A DNA stretch of 64,000 nt. Source: Aplectana chamaeleonis (lineage: Eukaryota > Nematoda > Chromadorea > Rhabditida > Cosmocercidae). Positions 51,468-60,315 of this stretch are shown here, piece by piece; position 1 is the stretch's first letter, and each line of letters begins with the position of its first letter. The stretch lies in the NCBI GenBank assembly GCA_029168955.1, contig JAPDOI010000369.1:310001-374000 (forward strand). The letters run 5' to 3'. Made by a program: the position numbers and the translations under genes. The notes under the pieces are model-generated. The model was not told the origin of the DNA and made no database searches. It was given only the letters and a program-made list of their open reading frames with translations.

Positions 51468-51819
51468 CTGATAATATCACTTGATATGATAAGCAGTAAT
51501 AAATGAAGTAGTTAATGTTAAACAGTAAGTAACAAACTTGTTGGTCACTTTCCTAGTCCCTTACCGTCGAAAAGTACAGCCTACAACGTGTTTTAGCGAT
51601 TTGATTTACCAACTGATAATATCACTTGATATGATAAGCATTAATAAGTGAAGTAGTTAATGTTAAACAGTAAGTAACAAAATTGTTAGTCACTTTACTA
51701 GTCCCTTCCCATCGAAACGTACAGCCTACAACGTGTTTCAGCGATTTGGTCTACCAACTGATAATATCACTTGATATGATAAGCAGTAATAAGTGAAGTA
51801 GTTAATGCTAAACAGTAAG
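51383..51819. repeat. 145-bp tandem repeat, three copies
   Basis: Units start with GTAACAAA at 51,383, 51,529 and 51,674 (spacings 146 and 145 bp). Each contains CGTACAGCCTACAACGTG or a close variant, then ACCAACTGATAATATCAC, then TGATATGATAAGCA. A fourth unit begins at about 51,817 and stops after a few bases. It abuts the 42-bp TGACGTCA tandem, so two minisatellites of different period lie side by side. Confidence 0.9.
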
Positions 51820-52173
51820 TACTCATTGTCTACCTACTCACCAGCCTGCTTATCTGTTCATATAACAACTTACCTGCCTGTCCAACTGATCGCCTGCGAC
51901 CATTGGCAGTGACCACTACTAAGGGTGCGTAACGCACGAGGAAGCACGAAGCACGAAGCAGGAACACGCGCACAACAAGATCTTTTGATAAGGATTCGCC
52001 GATGTAGCTTTGTTAGTTTTGAACCGATTTTGCTCGAATTTTGTCAGGATGTGCCTCCTGGACCCTCTCACCTATTTCCCGATGGAAATCTCTGGAGAAT
52101 TTGTTTAACAGGTTTTATTAACTACTTTACAGAATTCTAAGTGATCACAAGTCCTGGGCAAAACCAAACCTCT
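51820..52173. other. Unassigned DNA
   Basis: No gene or repeat family recognised. The 71-codon frame at 51,925-52,140 has no identifiable domain. A short imperfect repeat of CACGAAGCA lies at about 51,938-51,960. Confidence 0.45.
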
Positions 52174-52192
52174 CCAGCCGCTTCGCGGCTGG
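52174..52192. repeat. Perfect 8-bp GC hairpin with TTC loop
   Basis: CCAGCCGC (52,174-52,181) pairs with GCGGCTGG (52,185-52,192) around TTC. The stem sequence and three-base loop resemble the hairpins at 47,724-47,779. It sits 10 bp left of a separate MITE. Confidence 0.65.
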
Positions 52193-52201
52193 AACGAATA
52201 A

Positions 52202-52337
52202 GGGGTCATTTATACTTCCGCCGCCGAGCGGCGCGGCGAAGTGCATTGCTGTAATATTGATCACGCGGCGAGGCACGATCGATATTGTAGGATGGCACTT
52301 CGCCGCGCCGCTCGGCGGCAGAAGTGTAAACGACCCC
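52202..52337. mobile_element. 136-bp MITE with long terminal inverted repeats, TAA duplication
   Basis: Arms at 52,201-52,244 and 52,295-52,338 are inverted copies with 3 mismatches in 44 positions, running from AGGGGTC to GGCGAAGTGC and rich in CCGCCGAGCGG. The element proper is 52,202-52,337, flanked by TAA at 52,199-52,201 and 52,338-52,340. A 3-bp TAA/TTA target with GGG-type ends fits the PIF/Harbinger superfamily. At 136 bp it is non-autonomous. Confidence 0.85.
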
Positions 52338-52340
52338 TAA

Positions 52341-53111
52341 GAGGCCGTATGCTCGAGGAAGACATGAGACAGGAAGAATATCGGATGGTATCATGACACG
52401 CACCTTACGTGAATTTCCGAGGCTCAGTATTATGGACATCAGAGGAAAACTTCAGGAATTACATGAAACGCAGACGATCTCGAGGCTTTATTTCCCTGGA
52501 GCATCCATTCAGAGGTTTCTCAGGTATCTGTCAATGCTGCAAAGCGTTGACACCGTGGCTGAGAAGTTCTCGGACGTTCAGCTTTTAGTGTTCCAAACGA
52601 ACGAGACGTAGATTTACATAGCTGAAGAGACACCTTTTTTACATTGCTGTCAAATCTATTGTTGATGCTCCGTCGCCCACGCCAGTTTTGTCTCATGCAT
52701 TGTTCTCATCAAAAGCCAATTGATTGGACGACGTCAGAGGACTTCAGCGCTACGGTTTTGACGTTTCGCAGTATTGTCTAATACCTGAGAAATCGCTAAA
52801 TGAATTGACCATGGGAATAAAGCCACAAAATCACCTGTGTTTCATGAAAATCATTAAGTCCTCCTTGGATGTCCTGGGTATTGAGCCTCGGGGTGTCGCT
52901 TAGGGGCTCGTGTCGTGACACCGTACAGTATTGCTCTTAGCTCGTGATGTCTTCCTCGAGGTGTCCGATGCTTACCTGGAAAATCTGTCCAATGGATTGT
53001 ATTTTGGTTCCAAGCAGACTTCGAGGGACGGCTCTTGATGAACTCATTTTAGAACCTCGGATTACAGATCTTCGATTACTATGTAACAAAATTTCACTTC
53101 AAAATTAACTA
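52341..53111. other. Unassigned DNA with a 14-bp inverted pair
   Basis: CTCGAGGAAGACAT at 52,352-52,365 recurs inverted at 52,947-52,960. The interval contains a 72-codon plus-strand frame (52,393-52,611) without recognised domain. I see no promoter, splice pattern or duplication that would make this a gene or a defined element. Confidence 0.4.
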
Positions 53112-53145
53112 TTAAAGGCAGTGTTCACGATGAATATCGCACTCG
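53112..53145 (+). mobile_element. Isolated terminus of a TTAA-type MITE
   Basis: TTAA (53,112-53,115) is followed by AGGCAGTGTTCACGATGA, the same end as the TTAA elements at 60,316, 57,582-58,054 and 62,771. No inverted partner is found nearby, so the element is truncated or its other end is too diverged to see. Confidence 0.6.
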
Positions 53146-54015
53146 AGTTCGACTCGAAAATGGGATTGTTCGGTCGTGAGGTAACTAATAGTGAAGAAAG
53201 AGCGAAGAAAAACGTCCAGAATGAGCTAAAATAACGGTTTCTAACGTTCAGAGCGTGGACGAGAATCATGGGCCCTGCAGATTTCCGCAAGCGCGCGCTA
53301 ATCGCGAAATATGCGCGAATCGATCAGGCTGGACGCGGCAGAGTTGCTTGGCAATTCGCCATCGAAACGTGTGCGGCGCCCCAAGCTCGTCCGAATGTGG
53401 GGCGGACCACGTTAGGTGGGCGCAGTGGAATAACTTTCAAAGCCGTTTTTATCGATTTCGGGTCCGTTTTCGTTGCTCTCTTCAACCCTAGCCTCTCCAG
53501 CACTTGCCAACTTAGTGTTTTACAATGAAACCTCTAGAACGAGATTCATCGTGGACACTGACAATAGTCTTACAAAATACAAAATTCATCAAGAGATTAT
53601 CGGAAACGTGGAGGAAATCGAACTAGTTGGAGAAGAGACAAAAAGTCGCAAAATGCGAATATTGAACATTATCTTCCACATCAATGAATATTTGTACTGT
53701 AGCATACTCTATTGTATCAACATTATGAAACGACCCAAAATTCAGACGAACCCGCATAAATACGCTTTTCTGCAGAGCTAGGTCAACAATCGCAGTGAGC
53801 CACCATTGATAACAAGTGAACTTCTACATTTCGTTTTTTTTGTGAGTTATAGATCGATGTGTGTTTTCGGTCGGCTGTTATCATTCAATATGTACGATTG
53901 ATCAGCGGTAGGTTTCATTCGCCTCCCTCACTGATCATACAACAGCGGCGCCATCGCCTTTCATCGCTGGGTCAGATTGTGAGTTCGTCAGGTTCTGTGT
54001 GAGACCACCTCCGCT
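53146..54015. other. Unassigned DNA containing a possible retropepsin-like relic
   Basis: A plus-strand frame read from 53,473 to 53,781 lacks an ATG start near its beginning. Residues 18-35 include ETSRTRFIVDTDNSLT, reminiscent of the aspartic-protease active-site context of retrotransposon Pol (hydrophobic-hydrophobic-D-T-G), but with D in place of the expected G. No flap motif, reverse transcriptase or long terminal repeat accompanies it. This may be coincidence. The rest of the interval shows nothing recognisable. Confidence 0.2.
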
Positions 54016-54018
54016 TAA

Positions 54019-54245
54019 GGCAGCGTCCATACGTGGCGAGAGCGTGCGTTTCCGCGGGACAGGGTCTCTCTACACACCGAGGGAGGTGATGTCTGGCCTC
54101 TCGCAGCTCTAATTCCACTCGGGGGCACTTCGCTTGTATTGAGTGGCGTGACCTGTCCAACTGCAAAAAAAGGAAAACTCCTCCCTATATGTGTTGAGAG
54201 CCCCTGTCCCCGTTTCCGCTGCTGTGCGCCACTCAACGCTCCTAA
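54019..54245 (+). mobile_element. R1-family element end, TAA flank
   Basis: TAA (54,016-54,018) precedes GGCAGCGTCCATACGTGGCG, the R1 terminus. The following 200 bp include TTTCCGCTGCTGTGCGCC and ACTCAACGCTCCT (about 54,210-54,242), inverted relatives of the AACAGCGGGAACG and GTTGAGGAGC segments of the copies at 50,300 and 56,150. It runs directly into another R1 end at 54,246. Confidence 0.55.
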
Positions 54246-54360
54246 GGCAGCGTCCATACGTTGCGAAAGCGCGCGATTATGCAAAATCGATGGTTATCGT
54301 CGGTCCACAATTTGCTTGCCGTTCACGCGCGCTAACGCTCGCTTGCGCCCGCTCTCGAGT
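54246..54360 (+). mobile_element. R1-family element end, second copy
   Basis: TAA (54,243-54,245) precedes GGCAGCGTCCATACGTTGCG. The continuation, AAGCGCGCGATTATGCAAAA then TCGATGGTTATCG, is the best local match to the reconstructed empty site of the large hAT-like element (joined 56,515-56,568 with 62,099-62,112), at about 44 of 54 positions by hand. Confidence 0.6.
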
Positions 54361-54504
54361 ACTCCCCTCTGCCAATTCGAGACTTGGTGCCTCAGCAAAA
54401 GAGACTTGATGCTCATGTCGAAGTCGGCATGAAGTCTTAATTTGCCGAGATAAATTCTTTGTATAGGTGAATTTGCTGCTAGGATAGGTGAGAATGGGGT
54501 GAAT

Positions 54505-54614
54505 ATCCCGTGAAAATTGGATGAACTCACAGCGAGAAGGGGTCCAACTTACCGCGAAAATGAGGTGAATTTACCTCGAAAAATGGGTGAGTTTACCTCG
54601 AAAATTTCATGAAT
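54505..54614. repeat. Diverged 22-bp tandem repeat, five units
   Basis: Units of exactly 22 bp start at 54,505, 54,527, 54,549, 54,571 and 54,593. They share the pattern TTACCTCGAAAAATGGGTGA with substitutions; the last three are most alike. A looser relative of the motif (GGTGAATTTGCTGC, GGTGAGAATGGGGTGAAT) precedes them from about 54,466. Confidence 0.8.
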
Positions 54615-54737
54615 TTGAAGGTGCACAGCACAGCAAGCCCCGCCTTGTCCGCAACATGGGCGTAATCTTCACCGAGGTCTGCGGTGAGGAGCCACCCTCT
54701 GCGGACCGCGGCGTAACTCGCCCGCCCCCCCCGCCGT

Positions 54738-54866
54738 GAGGATACCCACTGTATCCTCCCAGCAGCCAAAATTATGCTGGCCTCCGGAGAGTGACCCGAA
54801 GTCACCTTCCAGGGCCGGCATCAGAATGCCGAGTGAGAACTCTAGTGAGATGAGGCGGCTTTTATA
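54738..54866 (-). ncRNA. Candidate structured RNA with TATA box and Sm-like site (speculative)
   Basis: Read on the minus strand, TATAAAAG (54,866-54,859) is followed about 30 nt later by a chain of hairpins: CGGCAT-TCTG-ATGCCG (54,831-54,816); a long imperfect stem from GGCCCTGGAAGGTGAC through a TTCGG loop to GTCACTCTCCGGAGGCC (about 54,816-54,779); CCAGCA-TAATTTTGGC-TGCTGG (54,780-54,759), whose loop holds AATTTTGG; and a perfect GAGGATAC-AGTGG-GTATCCTC (54,758-54,738). Hairpins flanking an AAUUUUGG-type site resemble spliceosomal and spliced-leader RNAs. Against this, the site is inside a stem loop, no U1, U2, U4, U5 or known spliced-leader 5' sequence is seen, and a foldback repeat would look similar. 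Confidence 0.25.
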
Positions 54867-54967
54867 CCGGCTGTGCTCATGGTAAACACATTTAGACGAT
54901 CATTCGTTTTATCATGTTTTCACTGAGATCTTTTCACTTGTTTAGAAATTTCTGAGATGCCAGTACC

Positions 54968-55115
54968 GGCGGTAATTTCACCCTTTGCGCTGATTGATAT
55001 CCAGCCGTTCAACAATTGATATGCATTAACAGGTTAGCGCTGGCGGTATTTTTACGCTTTGCGCTAACTGATATCCAACCGCTCAGCAAATTCACCCTTT
55101 GCGCGGATGACCTTT
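54968..55115. repeat. Diverged direct duplication of 74 bp
   Basis: Two units start with GGCGGTA at 54,968 and 55,042. They share TTTGCGCT, then TGATATCCA(G/A)CCG(T/C)TCA, then CAA. The motif TTCACCCTTTGCGC occurs at about 54,977 and again near 55,093, and AAAGGTGAATT follows in inverted form near 55,130. Confidence 0.65.
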
Positions 55116-55164
55116 GATGATGGCGCTAAAGGTGAATTTGATGCCAAGCCATTTGCCTTGATTC

Positions 55165-55430
55165 TGAAGCATTAGGCCTCGAACCTACTTCAAAAACATT
55201 GCCATCGTATCCCAAAATTGAACCACGGCCATCGCAAATCGTGGTAAATGGACGGCCATTGAGAAGACTTGAAAGGTTGATCACCCGGTCAAACGTTATC
55301 GATTAAATCAGCCTGAGACAGGAGGTTTTTGGCAGCGTCCATACGTCGCGAGAGCGTGCGACTAAACAAAATCGATGTTCATCAAGGACACACGTTTTGC
55401 TTGCCGCTCAGGCGCGCTCCCTCTCGTGCG
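55165..55430. mobile_element. R1-related repeat segment with internal GGCAGCG terminus
   Basis: Sequence from 55,165 (GCATTAGGCCTCGAACC through AACCACGG, GTGGTAAATG, GGTCAA and GACAGGAGG) is a diverged copy of 55,705-55,870. It leads into an R1 terminus at 55,331 (GGCAGCGTCCATACGTCGCG) and then CGTTTTGCTTGCCGCTC with CGCTCACGCCCGC runs, which also occur at about 50,005 and 54,305. No coding capacity is seen. Confidence 0.5.
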
Positions 55431-55515
55431 CTCACGCCCGCTCGCTCTCGTGCGCTTTCGCCAGGTCAGAGAGGAAGCAGCAAGTTTCGCGCTCACTGCC
55501 CAGTCCCTAATGTAA

Positions 55516-55956
55516 GGCAGCGTCCACACGTTGCGAGAGCGGGCGATTACGCAAAATCGATGGTATCGTGTACACACGATTGGCCAGCTTCTGACACGCG
55601 CTTACGCTCGATATCGAGCGCTCACGCCCGCTTACGCTAGCTGCCGCTCACTCACGCCCGCTCCGGGAAAGAATCAGCTAGACTTGAGCATATTACTCTG
55701 TCCCTAAAGCATTTAGCCTTGAGCCAAATTGACAACTATTGTCCTCGTGTTTCATAGTTCGAACACGGCAGTCACCAACCGTGGCAAATGAGCAGCAAAG
55801 GATTCGACTTGATTAATTGATTACCAGGTCAACCGTCGTCGATCGAATCAAAACGAAGCAGGAGGTGTTTGCTGCCTCTCTGTGTGCACCGGACACCTAT
55901 CAGCGATAGGCAACGTTGAGCGAGAGCGCGCGTTCGCGCCATGTATGGACGGAGCC
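55516..55956. mobile_element. R1-family element with both ends and TAA flanks
   Basis: The left end, GGCAGCGTCCACACGTTGCG, starts at 55,516 after TAA (55,513-55,515). The right end, CGCCATGTATGGACGGAGCC, stops at 55,956 before TAA (55,957-55,959). The termini match at about 15 of 20 positions. The matching 3-bp flank suggests a complete non-autonomous 441-bp element of PIF/Harbinger type, though its interior may carry other insertions. Confidence 0.55.
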
Positions 55957-55964
55957 TAAGACAC

Positions 55965-56214
55965 ATTAAACCTGTTGCGAAACTGTTACCCCTGTACCAA
56001 ACATCCCCACCACAGAGTACGCAAACCAAAGGAAACGATCAGCCGTTGCGCCTATTCGAGCGATTGATCACTCAGTCAATAAATCGATCGAATCGAAATG
56101 AGGTGGGGGAGTTCGCCAGTGTTCAATTGTGGGCACAGGCTACTCCAGCGTTGAGGAGCTTTGAGAGGCGCGCAACAGCGGGAACGCACGCTCTCGCCAC
56201 GTATGGACAGAGCC
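55965..56214. mobile_element. R1-family element, partial, matching the copy at 50,100-50,362
   Basis: Collinear with 50,110-50,362. Both contain AACCTRTTGC, ACCACAGA(A/G)TACGCAAACC, GATCAGCCGTTGCGCC, AGCGATTGATC, GAGGTGGGGG or close variants, GCGTTGAGGAG and the terminal GCCACGTATGGAC. The end here reads AGAGCCTAG rather than GCTGCC. No open frame of note. Confidence 0.6.
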
Positions 56215-56439
56215 TAGATGCTGAAGAATGCCCGCACACGAAAATGATCACAAAAAAACCCTTGCATCGGGTAGGTTCGATTGACAACGTTTGACCGAGT
56301 GATCAATTACTCGAGTCGGCGCGCTGACTGATCATTTCCAACGGTTTCTGGAGGCCGCGGTGGAATAATGGGTAACAAAGGCGATAGTTTTAAAACATGT
56401 TTGATGCTCCCTGCTCCTGGGATGGAGCATTAGACTGGA

Positions 56440-56568
56440 AACTCGCTGGTTCCTCTTTGGAGCGGACGTCGGCGCTCGAGAGCGAGCGGGGGTGAGCGCA
56501 CGAGAGCGGCTAGCGAATCATATGCCCACGATCACTATCGATTTTACGCCATTGCGCACCCTCGCAAC
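56440..56568 (-). mobile_element. R1-family copy interrupted by the 5.5-kb hAT-like element (left part)
   Basis: This stretch (ATCGATTTTACGCC, GCGCACCCTCGCAAC) is the inside of an R1 end. Its missing terminus, GTATGGACGCTGCC, lies 5.5 kb away at 62,099-62,112, directly after the right copy of the target duplication. Joining 56,568 to 62,099 restores the R1 terminus seen intact at 54,246. Confidence 0.8.
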
Positions 56569-56910
56569 CAGGGGTGTGCGGCAGTTGCCGTTTGCCGGCC
56601 ATTTTTGGTGTTTGCCGTTGCCGTTTGCCGAAATTTTCGTCTAAAACGGCAAATTCTTGGCAGAAATTGTTAAAACAGAAGGATTCGCCCTTATGGCAGT
56701 TTTTGTATTGGTCAGCAATTCGAAGCTGCTACCAATAGTTATTTTGACTAGTTCCAGCTGATGTAATGTGTAATTCTACCCTTTAAATTGGTAATTGATG
56801 AGAATATAAACTCTCCTATAAACTCTTGACGAAGTAGTGAGAGGAGTTCATTCAAGTTCTATGTTTTCTATGAGCCTCCAAATGTCTTTTTTCAATTATG
56901 AAACTCTTAA

Positions 56911-57459
56911 AGGCAGTGGTCGCGATCAAATATGCTTGTCGTCTTTTTCTCTCCAAATCCTTTTCTTGGTCTCGAGTAGTGGGACCTATAAGAAAAAATC
57001 GCGAAAAAATCACTGCTTTGGGCCGAATTTGAAACCTGAACTTTCTTGTCTTTTGATGGTGGACGAGCCCTCTCCACTTCATCGGCATCGATGACCTCTT
57101 ATATCAAGAACATCAGCTAGCTTGAAATTGAATGTCAATCAATGAACGTTCGAATTTATGTGTGTATCTAGTCAAAAACATTGACTGAGGTGATGCTTTC
57201 ATTATTCAACCGTTTTTATTCATTAAATTTGCATTTATTTCGTCCTCTGAATGTCGATGATTTTTGACTGCTCGGCATGAGACTGCGATCTGTTTCGTCA
57301 TCGCTGTGCACGTGTGCACGAACTAGCTTCTTTAGGCCCTAGAAACTCTATTTGTAGACCGTTTTTCACCGCGCTACCTTCATAGTTTTTCAGCTGTTTT
57401 TGATCTAAGTTGATTTTTGTAGTTTTTTTCGATAACGTTTTTCATCGTGACCACTGCCT
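56911..57459 (-). mobile_element. TTAA-type MITE, family T1, copy 1
   Basis: 549 bp between TTAA (56,907-56,910) and TTAA (57,460-57,463). Ends are AGGCAGTGGTCGCGAT and the inverse of AGGCAGTGGTCACGAT. On the minus strand it is collinear with 62,771-63,967, sharing GTTCGTGCACACGTGCACAG, CATCGACA(T/C)TCAGAGGA, AGCTGATGTTCTTGATA and ACCATCAAAAGACAAG. TTAA duplication is the hallmark of piggyBac-type transposition. Open frames of 78-85 codons occur on both strands with no recognisable domain. Confidence 0.88.
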
Positions 57460-57581
57460 TTAACCTCTTAGAAATGCTAAATTTGGAAAAAACCCTTTTC
57501 CAGAAGCATTCAGATTCCTGCAAGTTTCAAGATTACAAAACCAAGTGGTATCAAAGTTGTAGCATGACAGCAGCCATTCAA

Positions 57582-58054
57582 AGGCCGTGTTCACGATAAT
57601 CTCTGATTTTGAGATTATTGCTGATTAAATTTTGGCCCCCGGGTAGAAGTGAAATGACCCAAGAAATCGAGAAAAACGCACCAGAAGGGCGCGAATTCTT
57701 CAAATCTCACCCTGCCTATAAAGTTTTACAAGAACTGTTCTCTGCAACAATGAAATCTTCTGTGGAACCGTCTTCTGCAATGCTGTACTCTCTGTTGCTT
57801 CGTACTTTCCTTCAGACCCTAACTAATACTGTTTTGCCTAGAATATTCTTTCGTTTTTCATTAGCCCCATTTTTTATTGGTGACAACCACCGTGAACATG
57901 TTCATAAAATCGGACAACTAGTCCAGGCCAGAAAATGATGACTTTGTAATACGACGTGCGTTTCTCCCTGTTTCGTCGTAATTTTGGTAACACTTGGCCA
58001 ACGCATTCTTTTGAGTAGAAAACTCGGGAACAAAAATCATCATGAACACTGCCT
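57582..58054. mobile_element. TTAA-type MITE, family T2, copy 1
   Basis: The left end, AGGCCGTGTTCACGATAATC, follows TCAA (57,578-57,581, a decayed TTAA). The right end, CATGAACACTGCCT, is followed by TTAA (58,055-58,058). It matches family copy 60,316-60,589 in opposite orientation, sharing AATCT.TGATTTTGAGATTA-type and GTGTTACCAAAATTACGA sequences, but is about 200 bp longer. A 109-codon frame (57,609-57,938) lies inside; it has no domain I recognise and no second copy supports it. Confidence 0.75.
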
Positions 58055-59384
58055 TTAAACATACAAACCGGTTGAGAACTCGTATAAATCGGTCCGCCTA
58101 TAGTCGGTTGGTGGGCTGATGGTCATAATTGGGACAGGAAGTTGATAAAATCTGCAAACACTTTGTTCCCTTTTTTTAATTGAACAGTGTTCTCAGCGGT
58201 CATTAGAGGCAAGGTTTAACGACATTTTCGATTTCGAGATCCATAGCTGAAACGAAGAGTTGACTCAATGGCAGAGCTGAGTTCGTTAAGAAACGGTGTA
58301 AAGAGAAAAAAATGATAATAATTGCAATACATACACTGCCCCCAAACTTGAGCATGATGTGCTTGCCCCACCCACTTCTTCTGTAGCCACAGTGGAAGTG
58401 GGTGGTGCGAACCAGGGGTGTGCGTAATTACGATTTACGATTTACGCTTTTACGATTTACGGTGTTTTTTGGACTCGTAATTACGGTTCGCGATTTACGA
58501 CATTTCGGACCGTAAATCGTAATTTTTCGTAAATAAAAATACATGCAATGAAAGTTAATAACAAGATATATCTAATTGGCCTGCTCTAATCCCACTTTGC
58601 GTATACTAGTATTTTTGGTAAGGAGATGGGACCAGCTCAGGCGTGTGACTACAACACAATCCCATCATCATTCTTTGACGCGATTCTATCATTTCATAGC
58701 GGGACACACGGTCGGAGTGGGAGGCGCTGGATAACTGATCCGCGTTGCGTGCCGCGCACGGCTCACTAGCTGCCGCCTACGACGAAATGCAGTCTGAAAG
58801 GACTCTTCACGATGAACTTTGTTTTCGAGTTCTTCATGAAGATTAAGTGTTCTGATTCCTACAAATAGTTTAGCGCCAAAACATCGAGCGAAGCAATCTG
58901 AGCTATCCGAAATTTGCTTCAAATACTGCTCCTGGCCCGCTTTTTGAGGAGATTATGTCTACTCTGAGTCGACAAAAATCAACAAGAGGGGCGTCCTTTT
59001 TTACCCAAGAAGTTTGACTCTCAAAATCGTTGCCTCCCGTTAACTTCTCTTCGTCCGCGGCAAGCAGACACTCAGAAAGGGCGTGAGCGCTAGTTTAAAC
59101 GCTCATCTTCGCCCTTTTCCTTTATCTCTCACAAATGCGAACATTTGTTGGGGCGCTATGGCTACATTCCTCCACTATGGGAGCTAAACTACAAAAAGCG
59201 GCAAAATTTAGAAAGCGTTTTCTGTGCTTACGTCGCCTTTAATAATCTACATTATCGCCACCATAAAGCTATGAATCTGCAAGTGATTTAGAAGATATAG
59301 GAAAAAATAACTTGCGCTGGGCGACCGATACTGAGCTCTAGATAATACAGAGTTGCCACGGATCGGACTGATACTTTGCTATCT

Positions 59385-59459
59385 CTATTGAAGGTTGGCG
59401 CAAGTTCGGTTTCATATTTTCCGGCGTACGTGCACCAAGTTTGAGCCAACCTTCAGTAG
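59385..59459. repeat. Imperfect 25-bp inverted repeat
   Basis: Arms 59,385-59,409 (CTATTGAAGGTTGGCGCAAG...) and 59,435-59,459 pair at 20 of 25 positions around a 25-nt loop. It lies within the nested hAT-like element and may be a fragment of another foldback repeat. Confidence 0.55.
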
Positions 59460-59768
59460 GGAACTCGAAGTACATATTAGTGCAATCCTTGCCGAATGTA
59501 TAATCGGTGTTGCCGTTCCGCTAGCAAAAGGGAGGAGTTCTCAAATTCGGCTGTAGGAAATCGTTCAGATACGGTGATTTTGGCTCGTTTTAACGATTAC
59601 AACGGCGTTGGCGTTTCGGGAGAGGAATTAAGAGTATATTTGTGACCCTGTTGCCCAGCAGGTACTCGGACAGCTGAATCGGGCAGGCGGAATTTTCAAG
59701 ACCTGGGAAGAAGTTGTGGAATGAGGGATAAGGGAAAGCAGAGAAATACGGGTAAGGCGGTCCCATTA

Positions 59769-60054
59769 AAGGTATGGTATACTTTTACGAGACACGGTCG
59801 CGTCGCTTTGCACAACGACAGCGACCGCCTGTCGTGGAGCTTCCGCCTTCTAAACCTGTCGCTACCGTGCGCTGAGCAGCGACAGACTTCGGTTCACTCG
59901 CAGTATGTCAACCCTCCGCGACATTTCGCTGCGGCTCACACGCGATAACTGTTCCCACGACAACCAATGCCGTTGCTCCGATGCGGGTCTCGCCGCGATT
60001 CGTGCTAGATTTCATGCCTGTCGCTCATGACAGCGACAAAGTATACCATACCCC
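59769..60054. mobile_element. 286-bp MITE with TTA duplication, innermost level of the nest
   Basis: The ends are AAGGTATGGTATACTTT (from 59,769) and the inverse of GGGGTATGGTATACTTTGTC (to 60,054). They are flanked by TTA at 59,766-59,768 and 60,055-60,057. The interior contains inverted GACAGCGAC/GTCGCTGTC-like blocks. A TTA target fits PIF/Harbinger, as for the MITE at 52,202-52,337. It lies inside the 1,882-bp hAT-like element, so it is among the youngest insertions here. Confidence 0.8.
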
Positions 60055-60315
60055 TTAGACGTGGTGAGCTGTCAAATACTGAACGCAATCTAATATGTAT
60101 GTGCTTAGTACGTGCAACGGTGGACAGTAGAACGGTAGGTACATAGTTTCTCTTGTTTCACCATACTGAAATAATTTTAGTGGTTATTGTTATTATTTGC
60201 TGTTTACGATTTACGATTTACGATTTACGACGGTTTTGTCGTAATTACGATTTACGATTTAAGAAATTTGAAAATTTATTCACGCACACCCCTGGTGCTA
60301 ACATACCGCATTTAA

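Larger units (their letters stand above)
58413..60294. mobile_element. 1,882-bp hAT-like element nested in the larger one
   Basis: Exact 13-bp ends CAGGGGTGTGCGT (58,413-58,425) and ACGCACACCCCTG (60,282-60,294). The flanks are GTGCGAAC (58,405-58,412) and GTGCTAAC (60,295-60,302), an 8-bp duplication with one change. Subterminal runs of ATTTACGATTTACG occur at both ends in the same orientation (58,425-58,540 and 60,199-60,262), mirroring the architecture of the 5.5-kb host element but with a different motif. A diverged T-type end (AAAGGACTCTTCACGATGAA, about 58,798) is inside. No transposase frame is recognised. Confidence 0.85.

Noticed and set aside
52352..52960. 14-bp inverted pair CTCGAGGAAGACAT as ends of a transposon
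   Set aside because: The similarity stops abruptly outside the 14 bases, there is no target duplication, and no second copy is in the window.
54738..54890. U1 snRNA gene on the minus strand
   Set aside because: GCATAATTTTGG and an upstream TACCATGAGCAC vaguely recall U1, but the obligatory ACTTACCTG 5' end is missing and the intervening hairpins do not follow the U1 fold.
56272..56284. tRNA B-box (GGTTCGATT) suggesting a tRNA or SINE
   Set aside because: There is no matching A-box at the right distance and no cloverleaf can be drawn from the flanks.
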